64,000 nucleotides of DNA from Ovis canadensis (GCF_042477335.2 NC_091260.1:58119501-58183500), one strand, 5' to 3'; positions 1 through 13,050 are shown, counted from the stretch's first letter. Program-made: numbers and translations. The notes: a model not told the origin generated them from the letters alone.

Positions 1-557
1 AATATCATTAATTTTGACATAAAGCTTATATCCAAGTCAGTTGCAGATGACTAATGTAATCATAGATGAATAGCTGGGAACTTCTGCAGTGCTAACCGTA
101 AAAATTGCAATGGCCTGCTGCTTTAATTTATTTGAACTATGCATTCGTATTTTTCTGGATAGTTCTCTACATTATTTCAAAAGTTATCTATCATACACAG
201 ATATGTAGATCTATCTATAGATCGATCTATAGATATATAGATATGTATTTACCTATGTATGATATATAATGTATGCATAATAGAATCATAATAAAAATAT
301 GCAAAACATGATTTAAAATTACTTTGTTCTCACAATAAAAAATCTAGTAATTATGATTAAATTGCATGAGAAACTAATATATTGAAAAAAATTCAGAGAT
401 TATTATTTTTCCAGTGGGCAAATAGAACCTCAGGTAATCTAGATGAATTTTCTGGCAAGGACTATATTAGCTCTTTGAACTTAAGGAAGATATTTTGTGT
501 CTCTAAACTTTGTCATTTATACAACCCAGAAGACATGAGAAAATGGTTCATATATAA
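1..557. other. AT-rich intergenic sequence with a short GATCTATCTATA-type satellite
   Basis: I see no gene or recognisable mobile element here. Positions about 197-247 hold an imperfect AGAT/ATCT-rich simple repeat with palindromic GATC cores. A 66-codon open frame at 382-582 runs into the L1 3' end that follows and has no family features. Confidence 0.7.
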
Positions 558-762
558 GTGTGTATACTATCATGTGAATTGAATCGCCAGTCTATGTCTG
601 ATGCAGGATGCAGCATGCTTGGGGCTGGTGCATGGGGATGACCCAGAAAGATGTTCTGGGGAGGGAGGTGGGAGGGGGGTTCATGTTTGGGAATGCATGT
701 AAGAATTAAAGATTTTAAAATTTAAAAAATAAAAAACTAAAAATACAAAAAAAAAAAAAGAA
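558..762 (+). mobile_element. L1_BT 3' UTR fragment with A-rich tail
   Basis: A 5'-truncated L1 insertion that keeps only the last ~160 bp of the 3' UTR plus an A-rich tail. It matches the same part of the long L1 ending near 12.2 kb almost base for base, including the G-rich block around 655-680 and the AATTAAAGATTTTAAAA end. It carries the CCCAGAAAGATGTTCTGGGG variant, which places it with the younger L1 group in this window. I found no clear target-site duplication. Confidence 0.9.
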
Positions 763-3429
763 TTAATACTATGTGATATAAAATTAATATGCATTATCTT
801 AAATATAACAATATTTATATATATAATATTTGTATTATTATTATTAAGATCACACATGAAATTGTAACTTGAGATTTCTTACTTCACAGTGTAACCCACA
901 TTTCTCTAACACGTTCTGCTTTAAGGTTCCTCAAGGGCTCTGTGTAATTTAGCTATATTTTCAGAAACATAAATCATCTCTGTCAGGCCTAGCATGTCTA
1001 GGCAAACATACCATTATGGTGATATTAAATTTTAATTTTTTGGAAATAAAATGCATCCAACAAGAATAACAACCTTGTTAGATGAAAATACACTGCTTTT
1101 CCAAGTGATGTCAAGAATTGTACTGAGGATATAATCAGCAACTCTAGAATCTCAGAAAGAAACTACCAGCCACTAGAATTATTCTTGATAGTTTATTGCT
1201 TCAGAAATAATGAAGATGATCAGTTTTGAAATGTTTATTTATAAGACTTACTAAAACAAAAATAATAGAAATTTAGAGAATTTTAAAACTTGACTAATAC
1301 CAGCAAAAGCAAACAATGGTTTATTATTTAGTCGCCAATGGTTATTTTTTTATTTGTTGAAAAATAGCTTTAATATTCACAATAGAAAATTCACTGTGAT
1401 ACAAACGGATGTTTAAGGCAAGCAGAAACACATTTGTTTAATTTGAAAATGCATTTGCTCTTATTTTACATTATATTTAAGCTCGTTAATTTAATAGAGT
1501 TTCTCTCATGCAACCAGAATCCTTATTAACATGCTCATAAAAACAATAAGAAACAAGCTACACAAAATTGTTTTAGATCATTTAGTTAATATTTAAAATT
1601 TCCACCAGATGGCGATCTATCCTCTAAAATACTAGAGAGAATTAGCTACAAAGAAAATTAAATGCTTAAAAGAATGTTTGAAAAGTCAAAATAAAAAATA
1701 CAAATTATTTCATATCTTAAAATATTAAAAATAACATTATAAATTTAATTAAAGTTTAATTATTAAACAAGTATCTTAATATTTAGTTATTACAGTTTTA
1801 ATTTTTAATGTAAGGGGTAAGAAATCTGTTTTGAAAGCAATTTAATAGAGACCTTTTATCATTATCAAAACTAAATAACAAATTTTAGTAATTTTTTTGA
1901 ATGATGTACATATTTCAAAATATGTCATGCATGTATAGATTGTGACAAGTCATTAATCATGTGAGTGTACAGATATTAAGTAAACAATACCTCTAACATA
2001 ACATTATAAACTAACTATATTCCAATAATAATTAATTTAAAAGAAAAAAAACAATATCTAGTTGCTAAAAACTCACACTTTACTAGGAAAAAAAATGAAA
2101 GCATAAAATATTTGTAATATAATTTGGTAAGACATTGCAAATATGTCTTATAATTTCAGTGAGAGGAATTATTATATTTAAAGTTTTTTGGAGAAAAAAT
2201 ATTTTCATAGAGAAGATAACAGTTTATTTAGGTCTTAAAGAAGGTAAAATCAGTATTTCTCCTTATGGGAAAGTTGGGAAAGTGATTCAAACAAGGAAAA
2301 TCAGGGCATAGAAAGTAAAAAATATGAGAAAAATTCTGCATTGTTTGGTAAATATAGTAATTTTGGAAGTGGCTAAGGACTAAATGAGAAAAGATTTAAA
2401 AACGAAGAGGCATGGCAAAGAATGATTCTGAAAGGCTTGAAAGATTTAATGTATAATCTACAGTAAATGAAGATCATTAAATATATTGAATATCTAAAGG
2501 AAAATTGGGAAGTAGGAAATGCAGAGGCAAATTCTATAGCTTAGGAAAGAGCAGAGGAAATCCTAATTCAAATCATCAGAGGAGGAAATTAAAACAAAGA
2601 CAAATGCAGTCATAGAAAATATATAAGTAAATGTACATCTTATTGGCAACTTATCAAACTCCTTTAGTCATTAATGTGCAATAAATACTTGTCATGTTCC
2701 AAAAATTTACAAGGTTGTTTATCCATTTCACCTATATAATATTAACAATAGCCATATAGCTTTGGTGAGGGAGAAAAAGAAGTATTTTTGAACTTTTTCA
2801 ATTGAGAATTGGGATCCGTATTGCTTACTTTAAATTAATAGAAAATGCCTTGGTAAGAAGTAAACATGGATAACGGTGTATGTTTTTCAAAAACAAAAGA
2901 AAGGAAAAAAGAAATGAGGACATAGAGAAACTTACTGAAGATTTCTATCCTCTCCAACAAAAATGAAATAGGCAGTGGGAAACAATTTAGTTACAAACAT
3001 GTGCATATATACTTCACTCATTTAGAAAAAAAATGAGATAAACAATTGATGGCAATTTTAGAGAAACATGAACAGAGATTCTGGTTTTGAAATAATGCTG
3101 TGAATCTAACGCATGAATATATTATGTAACTGTTATCAAAGTAGAAATGCAAAACTTAGAAGTTTGTTTTTTCTCTCAAGAAATTCAGTGTGGTGGCTTT
3201 CTGGTGTTTAGAAAATGAGCAATGATAGAGCACACATATTTGAAAATTAGTAAGTTGATGATTTATCTAAGTGAAATAGTGTAACAACAAACAACAAAAA
3301 AACAGACAGCAACCAAAAGGAGTACATCAAATCTCTAAACATAAACACAGGAGCTTTATAGATTATTAATTATTTTTCATTTTTAAGATTCTACTTTTGT
3401 TCAAGATAATGACTATTAATTATTAATTT
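763..3429. other. Unique AT-rich intergenic sequence
   Basis: About 2.7 kb with dense stops in all frames, no recognisable repeat family and no RNA gene. It is rich in A/T homopolymers. Confidence 0.65.
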
Positions 3430-3436
3430 ATATCTA

Positions 3437-3481
3437 TGCTGCCCAATACTGTAGCCACCAGCCACATGTGGCTAAATAAGT
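3437..3481. mobile_element. Left part of an old DNA-transposon-like repeat
   Basis: The left end reads as an inverted copy of 5186-5222: both contain AGCCACATGTGGCTA beside a CAATACTGTAGCC / GGTACTCAC type flank. Terminal inverted repeats around a non-coding AT-rich core suggest a short non-autonomous DNA transposon of the ancient mammalian MER type. Family assignment is from memory and not certain. A BovB insertion at 3495-5104 separates the two halves. Confidence 0.5.
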
Positions 3482-3494
3482 TTAAATTTACCTT

Positions 3495-5104
3495 GGTGGT
3501 GATGGTGTTTAGTCTCCCAGTTGTGTCCCACTCTTTGAGACTCTATGGACTGCAGTACTCCAGGCTTCCCTGTCCCTCACCATTTCCTGGAGTTTCCCCA
3601 AATTGATGTTCATTGCACCAGTGATACCATCCAGCCGTCTCATCCTCTGATACCCTCTTCTCCTTCTGCCCTTGATCTTTCCCAGCATCAGGTACTTTTC
3701 CAATGAGTCATCTGTTCACATCAGTTGGCCAAAATATGGAGCTTCAGGTTCAGCATCAGTCCTTCCAGTGAATAGTCAGGGTTGATCTCCCTCAAGATTG
3801 ACTGGCTTGATCACCTTGCTGTCCAAGGGACTCTCAAGAGTCTTCTACAGCTCCACAGTTCGAAGGCATCAACTCTTTGGTATTCTGCCTTCTTTATGGT
3901 CTAGCTCTCACAACCATACCTGACAACTGGGAATCCATAGCCTTGACTATACTCGGACCTGTAAAGGCAGAGGGATGTCTCTACTTTTCAACACCTTAAG
4001 TTTGTCATCACTTTCCTGCCAAGAAGCAACTGTCTTCTGATTTCATGGTTACAGTAACTGTCTGCAGTGATTTTGGAGGCCAAGAAGAGGAAATCTGTCA
4101 CTGCTTCCACTTTTTCCCCTTCTATTTGCCATGCAGTAATGTGGCCAGTTGCCATTAGCCTTTTCAATATTTAGTCTTAAGTCAGCTCTTTCACTCTCCT
4201 CCTTCACCTTCATCAAGAGGCTCTTTAGTTCCTCTTCATTTTCTGCCATTAGAGTGGCATCATTCACATATCTGAGGTTGCTGATGTTTCTCCTGTGTAT
4301 CTTGATTCCAGCTTGTAACTCATCCAGATTGGCATTTCTCATGATGTAGTCACCATATAGGTTAAACAAACAGGGTGACAGCAGACAGCCCTGTCATACT
4401 CCTTTCTCAACCTTGAACCATTCAGTAGTTCCATACAGGGTTCTAACTGTTGCTTCTTGACCTGCATACAAGTTTCTCAGGAGACAAAAAAAATGGTCCA
4501 GCATTCCCATCTCTCTAAGAGCTTTCAACAGTTTTTCATGATCTACACAATCAAAGGCTTTAATGTAGTCAATGAAACAGAGATAGATGTTTTTTCTGAA
4601 ATTCCCTTGCTTTTTCTATAATCCAGAGAATGTTTGAAATTTGATCTCTAGTTCCTCTTACATTTCTAAACCCAGCTTGGACATCTGGAAGTTCTGGTCT
4701 GCATAATGCTGAAGCTTAGCATGCAAGATTTTAAACATGACCTTATCAGTGTGGGAGATGAGTGTGATTGTCCAATTGCTAGCCCATTCTTTGGTACTAC
4801 CCTTCTTGGGAACTGGAATGAAGATTGAACTTTTCCAGTCCTGTGGCCACTGCTGGGTCTTCCAGATTTGTTGACACAATGAATGCAAAACCTTGATGGC
4901 ATCCCCCTTTAGGGATTTGAATAGTTTTGCTGGAATTTCATTGCATCCACTAGCTTTATTAACATCAGTGCCCAGTTGAATTCACACTCCAGAATGTCTG
5001 GCTCTGGGTGACTAACCATACCATCGTAGTAATCTGGTTCATTAAGATCTCTTTTATACAGTTTTTCTGAGCATTCTTTCCATCTCTCCTTGATCTCTTC
5101 AACA
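3495..5104 (-). mobile_element. BovB LINE, 5'-truncated, minus strand
   Basis: This BovB keeps the 3' half of ORF2 and the 3' end. On the minus strand it translates in broken frames to the linker before the reverse transcriptase, the RT region (LISHTDKVMFKILHAKLQ, minus strand near 4720), the post-RT region (about 4200-4350) and the C-terminal RRLDGIT block near 3630. The RT catalytic YADD-like box is altered to YVNDATLM at about 4250. Many frameshifts separate the pieces, so it is dead. A 13-bp target-site duplication, TTAAATTTACCTT, lies at 3482-3494 and 5105-5117, which fixes both ends. It sits inside an older DNA-transposon-like repeat. Confidence 0.93.
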
Positions 5105-5117
5105 TTAAATTTACCTT

Positions 5118-5240
5118 AATTAAAGGTAAATACAATTTAATATTCAATAACTCAGTTGTTATAGCCTCATTTCAAGCACTCAAGTAGCCACATGTGGCTA
5201 GTGAGTACCATATTACCCACTGGAGAAATATAGTATTTCC
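5118..5240. mobile_element. Right part of the old DNA-transposon-like repeat
   Basis: This continues the repeat interrupted at 3494. It has an AT-rich core and then AGCCACATGTGGCTA with the right terminal inverted repeat. The inverted match to 3437-3476 supports one element split by the BovB. Confidence 0.5.
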
Positions 5241-5505
5241 AATGACGAAGACAGCCTTAATGTTCCCTTCAGTTTGACTAAACTTTAGGCTGATGCCAGA
5301 TTCTAAATCCTGAACTCCCTTTCCTTAGAGCTTTTTTAAAATTTTTTGAGTACTTGTAATTGTCCCTTTGAGATGTAAATCAATTTAAAAGTCTCTTGTC
5401 GGGTTTTACAACACAAGGATATGTTTCTCAAGGATTTAATCATCCCTTTGAAATGTAAACATCAAATTGTTTCCCAGTGTTTGAGGGTAAGTATCTCCCA
5501 GTGTT

Positions 5506-5692
5506 TCTTGGCTCAAACAGTAAAGAATTCACCTGCTATGCAGGAGACCCTAGCTACAGATGATCCCCTGGAGAAAAAAGGAAATGGCAACCCATTGCAG
5601 TATTCTTCCCTGGAGAATCCCATGGACAGAGGAGCCTGGTGGGCTACAGTTTATACGGTCGCAAAGAGTCAGACAGGACTGAGTGGTTAAGA
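5506..5692 (+). mobile_element. Bov-tA SINE
   Basis: The tRNA-Glu-like head (GGCTCAAACAGTAAAGAATT, then a B-box-like region) is followed by the Bov-A body with GATCCCCTGGAGAA, CCATGGACAGAGGAGCCTGG and the terminal AAGAGTCAGACAGGACTGAG. It is diverged from the usual sequence, so it is not among the youngest copies. The 89-codon open frame across it is incidental. Confidence 0.9.
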
Positions 5693-7331
5693 ATGCAGTA
5701 GCAGGAGTAACTTCAGTGGGCACTTCACTCCTGTAATAAAGATATAAGGAAGTTTATTTTTCCATTTCCTAAAACCAATTAGAAAACGTACAGACCTATA
5801 ATCTTCCCTACCTCTTTCCCTAGCCTTAAAATCATCTTGCTCTTTATCTCAGTAGAGTTGAGTACACACTGAGTTCTAGTCTCTCTCCCCTTGAAAAAAA
5901 GTCTTCCATGACTGTTTAATATCATCTGGTGATAATTTTTGCTCTGGCATCATTGAAGTAAGAAGTTGCATTACAGAGTGGGAATCTCTGTTAATGAAGA
6001 GTAAAGGAAAAATATTCTGTTAAAAATTGGCTCATGTTAGAACGCAGTCTCGGCTGAACTTTTAAGAAAACATTTGCCTCTTCTTCCTGTGTATTTTTAT
6101 GTTCTTTATGAAGGAAAACTCATACCTAGAGAAGAAAAAATAAATTACCTCAAAATGGCAAGGTATCTTGACATAGTGACTTAAGAATAGCAGAGCTATT
6201 GTTATTTATGCTATCATTTTACACTTCAGTTTTCAAAATACTATTAGATTATGAAACAAAAATAACACAATTCACTTCTCAGGCTTTAGAAATAACCATT
6301 AAATCTTTTGCCTGAGGTATCAGCTTGATGACTCCAAACTTGCTATCTTAAAACTGTAATTGATGAGTGAAGTCAGAGCAGTTTTCTCTCTTTCTGTTTC
6401 TGTAGAATAAGTCAAATAGAAGTAAATATTTGAGTCAGTTAAGGTAAAATTATTATTTTTTTTATTTTGGCCTGGTTTCTTTTAAAAATTATATGTAAAT
6501 TTGTATATGTGCATGTAATGTGTGTATATGCAAGCACACATCTGTAGATACATACTTATATAATTTATGAAAGAGCAAACCATTTTTATAGAGAAGAGGC
6601 AGTTTTATAGTATAAGTTGTTGAAAGAGGTTGCTGTAATTGTGAGTACAAGTGACATAAAAAGCTTTGAGAAAAATTCATCCTATCTTTTTCTTTTTAAT
6701 TAACTTATTTATTTCATCCTGTTTTCTGAAGTGTAAAACCCAAATAGTAGAAGCAGAAGTTAATGGCCATCCAGAGGGAAGCTGACCTGTTAAGCATTTG
6801 GTGTACCTGAGGCATCAATCAATGTGATTTACAGAGGCAACAGTGCTCATCCATTGGTGTAGCAAGCAGTTAAGTGGGGGGAGGGGGGGAAAGACACCCA
6901 GCTGATAAATTGTGTAATGTATTTTTAAAATTCTGCTGAGAAAAGTCATTCTTACAACTTGTATATCTAAATTGGTTAAATATATTAATAATATCCTAGG
7001 TCATTTGATATTATAATACCTTACACAGAAACACTATGGCATCATTATAAGAATCATTCTTCCAGTAAGAATTAGTCCTTTTATGAGGACATAATATTGA
7101 TTCACTTTTCCTAGTGCATCGTGAGGTGTATTAAAAACTTGACCCTTATCCATAAATTGGTGGTATATTGAAAATAATTAGAGGAAATTAAATTATAGAT
7201 ATTAATATAGGACAAACATACACATGTATCAAAAGTTAACACATCACTTAACATCAACATTAGGTTGTAGTGTAAGCATCTGAATACATGATGATCCTGA
7301 TTAAAATCATAGCTTGGTTTTGGACATTTAA
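5693..7331. other. Unique intergenic sequence
   Basis: I recognise no gene or repeat family in these 1.6 kb. A G-rich run (GGGGGGAGGGGGGG) sits near 6876-6890. Confidence 0.6.
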
Positions 7332-7339
7332 TAATCATT

Positions 7340-8170
7340 CAGTTCAGTTCAGTTCAGTTGCTCAGTCATGTCTGACTCTTTGCAACCCCATGAATCAAAG
7401 CACTCGAGGCTTCCCTGTCCATCACCAACTCCCAGAGTTCACTCAAACTCATGTCCATCGAGTCCGTGATGCCATCCAGCCATCTCATCCTCTGTCGTCC
7501 CCTTCTCCTGCCCCCAATCCTTCCTGGCATCAGGGTCTTTTCAAATGAGTCAACTCTTTGCATGAGTTGGCCAAAGTATTGGAGTTTCAGCTTTAACATC
7601 AGTCCTTCCAATGAGTAACTGGGACTGATCTCCTTTAGGATGGGCTGGTTGGATCTCCTTGCAGTCGAAGGGACTCTCAAGAGTCTTCTCCAACACCACA
7701 GTTCAAAACCATCAATTCTTCAGCGCTCAGCTTTCTTCACAGTCCAATGCTCACATCCATACATGACCACTGGAAAAACCATAGGCTTGACTAGATGGAC
7801 CTTTGTTGGCAAAGTAATATCTCTGCTTTTCAATATGCTGTCTAGGTTGGTCATAAGTTTCCTTCCAAGGAGTAAGCGTCTTTTAATTTCATGGCTGCAG
7901 TCACCATCTGCAGTGATTTTGGAGCCCAAAAATATAAAGTCTGACACTGTTTCCACTGTTTCCCCATATTTGCCATAAAGTGATGGGACCAGATGCCATG
8001 ATATTAGTTTTCTTTAAGCCAGCTTTTCCACTCTCCTCTTTCACTTTCCTCAAGAGGCTTTTTAGTTCCTCTTCACTTTCTGCCATAAGGGTGGTGTCAT
8101 CTGCATATCTGAGGTTATTGATATTTCTACTGGCAATCTTGATTCCAGTTTGTGCTTCTTCCAGGCCAGC
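7340..8170 (-). mobile_element. BovB LINE 3' end, minus strand
   Basis: A 5'-truncated BovB. The tail appears as repeated AGTTC units at about 7340-7360, and the body reaches the start of the post-RT region (QTGIKIASRNINNLRYADDTT on the minus strand near 8110-8160). The C-terminal part is split across frames (minus-strand open frames 7366-7680, 7720-7956 and 7901-8086). An 8-bp target-site duplication, TAATCATT, occurs at 7332-7339 and 8171-8178. Confidence 0.93.
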
Positions 8171-8178
8171 TAATCATT

Positions 8179-8460
8179 ACTGTAGAATATAACATTAAAA
8201 AAAAAAATTGGCTTCCAGAATTTAGTGAAAGATTTAATACATATCATCCAGCAAAAAGGAACAAAACAAGCATAGAGAACTCCTAGGCTTTGAAGTATAA
8301 GCAGTTCTATATGATTAAAAAACACAGACACACACGCACACACAACACAACCTTTCTCAAAGTTAGTATTCATTTTCCTTTTCTTTAGAAGAAGCTGAGT
8401 TCTCAGGTCTCTTGTTAGGGATGAGGAATCCTGTGCCAAAGTTATCAACAGTATGCTAAC
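8179..8460. other. Short unique spacer with a CA-rich tract
   Basis: This sequence between the BovB and the long L1 contains an A-run at 8193-8208 and an imperfect CA repeat at about 8322-8348. I recognise nothing else. Confidence 0.55.
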
Positions 8461-11400
8461 AAGTATGAAAGGGGAAATCAACAATAACACAATAATAGTG
8501 GGAGACTTTAATACCCCACTCACACCTATGGACAGATCAACTAAACAGAAAATTAACAAAGAAACGCAAACTTTAAATGATACATTAGATCAGTTAGACC
8601 TAATTGATATCTATAGGACATTTCACCCCAAAACAACGAATTTCACCTTTTTTTCAAGTGCTCATGGAACCTTCTCCAGGATAGATCACATCCTGGGCCA
8701 TAAATCTAAACTTGATAAATTCAAGAAAATCGAAATCATTCCAAGCATCTTTTCTGACCATAATGCATTAAGATTAGATCTCAATTACAGGAGAAAAACT
8801 ATTAAAAATTCCAACATATGGAGGTTGAACAACACACTTCTGAATAACCAACAAATCACAGAAGAAATCAAAAAAGAAATCAAAATATGCATAGAAACTA
8901 ATGAAAATGAAAACACAACAACCCAAAACCTGTGGGACACTATAAAAGCAGTGCTAAGAGGAAAGTTCATAGCAATACAGGCATACCTCAAGAAACAAGA
9001 AAAAAGTCAAATAAATAACCTAACTCTACAACTAAAGCAACTAGAAAAGGAAGAGTTGGAGAACCCCAGAGTTAGTAGAAGGAAAGAAATCTTAAAAATT
9101 AGGGCAGAAATAAATGCAAAAGAAACAAAAGAGACCATAGCAAAAATCAACAAAGCCAAAAGCTGGTTCTTTGAAAGGATAAATAAAATTGACAAACCAT
9201 TAGCCAGACTCATCAAGAAGCAAAGAGAGAAAAACCAAATCAATAAAATTAGAAATGAAAATGGAGAGATCACAACAGACAACACAGAAATACAAAGGAT
9301 TATAAGAGACTACTATCAGCAGTTGTATGCCAATAAAATGGACAACGTGGAAGAAATGGACAAATTCTTAGAAAAGTACAATTTTCCAAAACTGAACCAG
9401 GAAGAAATAGAAAATCTTAACAGACCCATCACAAGCACAGAAATTGATACTGTAATCAGAAATCTTCCAGCAAACAAAAGCCCAGGTCCAGACGGCTTCA
9501 CAGCTGAATTCTACCAAAAATTTCGAGAAGAGCTAACACCTATCCTCCTCAAACTCTTCCAGAAAATTGCAGAGGAAGGTAAACTTCCAAACTCATTCTA
9601 TGAGGCCACCATCACCCTAATACCAAAACCTGACAAAGATGTCACAAAAAAAGAAAACTACAGGCCAATATCTCTGATGAACATAGATGCAAAAATCCTC
9701 AACAAAATTCTAGCAATCAGAATCCAACAACACATTAAAAAGATCATACACCATGACCAAGTGGGCTTTATCCCAGGGATGCAAGGATTCTTCAATATCC
9801 GCAAATCAATCAATGTAATTCACCACATTAACAAATTGAAAAATAAAAACCATATGATTATCTCAATAGATGCAGAGAAGGCCTTTGACAAAATTCAACA
9901 TCCATTTATGATAAAAACTCTCCAGAAAGCAGGAATAGAAGGAACATACCTCAACATAATAAAAGCTATCTATGACAAACCCACAGGAAACATTATCCTC
10001 AATGGTGAAAAATTGAAAGCATTTCCCCTAAAGTCAGGAACAAGACAAGGGTGTCCACTTTCACCGCTACTATTCAACATAGTTCTGGAAGTTTTGGCCA
10101 CAGCAATCAGAGCAGAAAAAGAAATAAAAGGAATCCAAATTGGAAAAGAAGAAGTAAAACTCTCACTGTTTGCAGATGACATGATCCTCTACATGGAAAA
10201 CCCTAAAGACTCCACCAGAAAATTACTAGAGCTCATCAATGAATATAGTAAAGTTGCAGGATATAAAATCAACACACAGAAATCCCTTGCATTCCTATAC
10301 ACAAATAATGAGAAAGTAGAAAAAGAAATTAAGGAAACAATTCCATTCACCATTGCAACGAAAAGAATAAAATACTTAGGAATATATCTACCTAAAGAAA
10401 CTAAAGACCTATATATAGAAAACTATAAAACACTGATGAAAGAAATCAAAGAGGACACTAATAGATGGAGAAATATACGATGCTCATGGACTGGAAGAAT
10501 CAATATAGTGAAAATGAGTATACTACCCAAAGCAATTTACAAATTCAATGCAATCCCTATCAAGCTACCAGCCACATTTTTCACAGAACTAGAACAAATA
10601 ATTTCAAGATTTGTATGGAAATACAAAAAACCTCGAATAGCCAAAGCAATCTTGAGAAAGAAGAATGGAACTGGAGGAATCAACTTGCCTGACTTCAGGC
10701 TCTACTACAAAGCCACAGTCAAAAGACAGTATGGTACTGGCACAAAGACAGACATATAGATCAATGGAACAAAATAGAAAGCCCAGAGATAAATCCACAC
10801 ACATATGGACACCTTATTTTTGACAAAGGAGGCAAGAATATACAATGGAGTAAAGACAATCTCTTTAACAAGTGGTGCTGGGAAAACTGGTCAACCACTT
10901 GTAAAAGAATGAAACTAGATCACTTTCTAACACCGCACACAAAAATAAACTCAAAATGGATTAAAGATCTAAATGTAAGATCAGAAACTATAAAACTCCT
11001 AGAGGAGAACATAGGCAAAACACTCTCAGACATAAATCACAGCAGGATCCTCTATGATCCACCTCCCAGAATTCTGGAAATAAAAGCAAAAATAAACAAA
11101 TGGGATCTAATTAAAATTAAAAGCTTCTGCACAACAAAGGAAACTATAAGCAAGGTGAAAAGACAGCCTTCTGAATGGGAGAAAATAATAGCAAATGAAG
11201 CAACTGACAAACAACTAATCTCAAAAATATACAAGCAACTTCTGCAGCTCAATTCCAGAAAAATAAACGACCCAATCAAAAAATGGGCCAAAGATCTAAA
11301 TGGACATTTCTCCAAAGAAGACATACGGATGGCTAACAAACACATGAAAAGATGCTCAACATCACTCATTATTAGAGAAATGCAAATCAAAACCACAATG

Positions 11401-11892
11401 AGGTACCACTTCACACCAGTCAGAATGGCTGCGATCCAAAAATCTGCAAGCAATAAATGCTGGAGAGGGAGTGCAGAAAAGGGAACCCTCCTACACTGTT
11501 GGTGGGAATGCAAACTAGTACAGCCACTATGGAGAACAGTGTGGAGATTCCTTAAAAAATTGCAAATAGAACTACCTTATGACCCAGCAATCCCACTGCT
11601 GGGCATACACACCGAGGAAACCAGAATTGAAAGAGACACATGTACCCCAATGTTCATCGCAGCACTGTTTATAATAGCCAGGACATGGAAACAACCTAGA
11701 TGTCCATCAGCAGATGAATGGATAAGAAAGCTGTGGTACATATACACAATGGAGTATTACTCAGCCGTTAAAAAGAATTCATTTGAATCAGTTCTGATGA
11801 GATGGATGAAACTGGAGCCGATTATACAGAGTGAAGTAAGCCAGAAAGAAAAACACCAATACAGTATACTAACACATATATATGGAATTTAG
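8461..11892 (+). pseudogene. L1 ORF2 (endonuclease/reverse transcriptase), truncated and frameshifted
   Basis: ORF2p is the L1 protein that nicks target DNA and reverse-transcribes L1 RNA. Seen here: endonuclease C-terminal half with GDFN (about 8502) and SDHNA (about 8752); the finger/palm of the RT with [12 protein letters not shown] (about 9480), [11 protein letters not shown] (about 9870), [11 protein letters not shown] (about 10045) and the catalytic FADD at 10169-10180; then the C-terminal domain with the cysteine knuckle near 11455-11515. The first frame is open for ~750 codons to a stop at 10757-10759. Compared with the second L1 (ACAGTCATCAAGACAG at 14460), this copy has ACAGTCAAAAGACAG near 10716, a 1-base loss that shifts the frame; the rest continues in another frame to 11892. 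The knuckle also lost a cysteine (GSAEKG instead of GCGEKG at about 11468-11480). With the N-terminus missing, it is non-functional. Confidence 0.95.
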
Positions 11893-12215
11893 GAAGATGG
11901 CAATGACGACCCTGTATGCAAGACAGGGAAAGAGACACAGATGTGTATAACGGACTTTTGGACTCAGAGGGAGAGGGAGAGGGTGGGATGATTTGGGAGA
12001 ATGACATTCTAACATGTATACTATCATGTGAATTGAATCGCCAGTCTATGTCTGACGCAGGATGCAGCTTGCTTGAGGCTGGTGCATGGGGATGACCCAG
12101 AAAGATGTTCTGGGGAGGGAGGTGGGAGGGGGGTTCATGTTTGGGAATGCATGTAAGAATTAAAGATTTTAAAATTTAAAAAATAAAAAACTAAAATTAA
12201 AAAAAAATAAAAATA
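8461..12215 (+). mobile_element. L1_BT LINE, 5'-truncated, not inverted, 3.75 kb
   Basis: This is the longest L1 in the window and the only ORF2-containing one in simple orientation. It begins inside the ORF2 endonuclease domain, runs through the reverse transcriptase and C-terminal domain, and ends with a ~290-bp 3' UTR and an A-rich tail (about 12170-12218). The 5' UTR, ORF1 and the first part of the endonuclease are missing. The 3' UTR carries the variants GACGCAGGATGCAGC and GCTTGCTTGAGGCTGG; the second is shared in this window only with the inverted L1 at 13.2 kb. I could not find a convincing target-site duplication because the A-tail runs straight into an older L1 3' end. Confidence 0.96.
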
Positions 12216-12218
12216 AAA

Positions 12219-12430
12219 ATGGATAAGCAACAAGAGCCTATTGCATAGCACATGGAACCCTGCTCAATGTTATGTGGCAGCTTGGATGGGAGAGGAGTTT
12301 TGGGGAGAATGGATACATGTATATGTATGTCTGAGTCCCTTTGCTGTTCACCTGAAAGTATCCCAACATTGCTAACTGGATATACCCAATGCAAAATAAA
12401 AAGTTTTTTTAAAAGAAAAAAAAAAATAAA
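12219..12430 (+). mobile_element. Older L1 3' end of a different subfamily
   Basis: This differs from L1_BT. It has the GCACATGGAACCCTGCTCAA, ATGTTATGTGGCAGC and CCCTTTGCTGTTCACCTGAA blocks and ends in AATAAAAAGTTTTTTT plus an A-run, a tail type I know from older artiodactyl L1 3' ends. It abuts the A-tail of the long L1 directly, so it is either a pre-existing element or part of the same read-through insertion. Confidence 0.7.
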
Positions 12431-12431
12431 G

Positions 12432-13050
12432 ATGTAGGTTTCGTCCTGCTAATGGTCATTGAGAAAACAAAAAGCAAAAACAGAAATGAAACTCACCATA
12501 TTCCTATTCCACTTTATTTGGTTTTCTTCCTCACAAATTCATTTCCTACTTCCAGTTTCAACTATGAATTTCCTGCTCTAGGCATTCAAAGTATCTAAAG
12601 TCTTTTGAGTTGGTTTGACCTAATAAAATTAGACACATTCTACAAATTATCTTCTGGTTGACCCAGAAATCTCCTTCAGTTTTGGTTTTCTTAATATTTG
12701 TTCGAGTGTTCTGTTGCATAAAGTCTTTGCCTGAGTTGGAGTCATGATTCTGGTCCAACTAAATGTTTATTTATTAGAGACTAGGAGAAATTCCTCAGTA
12801 AATAAACTAATAAATAAAAAGTATGGGAGTTAAACTGAGCTTTACCCTAGGTTTTATGTCAAAGTGGGATGGGAATGGGTGCAAGAAAACATTTCTGAGG
12901 TTCTGATAGCATTAGAAAAATTCCCATAGACAAATGATTAGTGAGATCTATATTAAAAATCCTAAGTTTAAATTAGTAAATGACATAGAAATGTATTTTA
13001 CCTTATTACTGCTCTCATAATATTTAACTAAACATACTATTAATATATCA
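12432..13050. other. Unique intergenic sequence
   Basis: I recognise no gene or repeat here. The 66-codon minus-strand frame at 12558-12758 has no family features. Confidence 0.6.
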
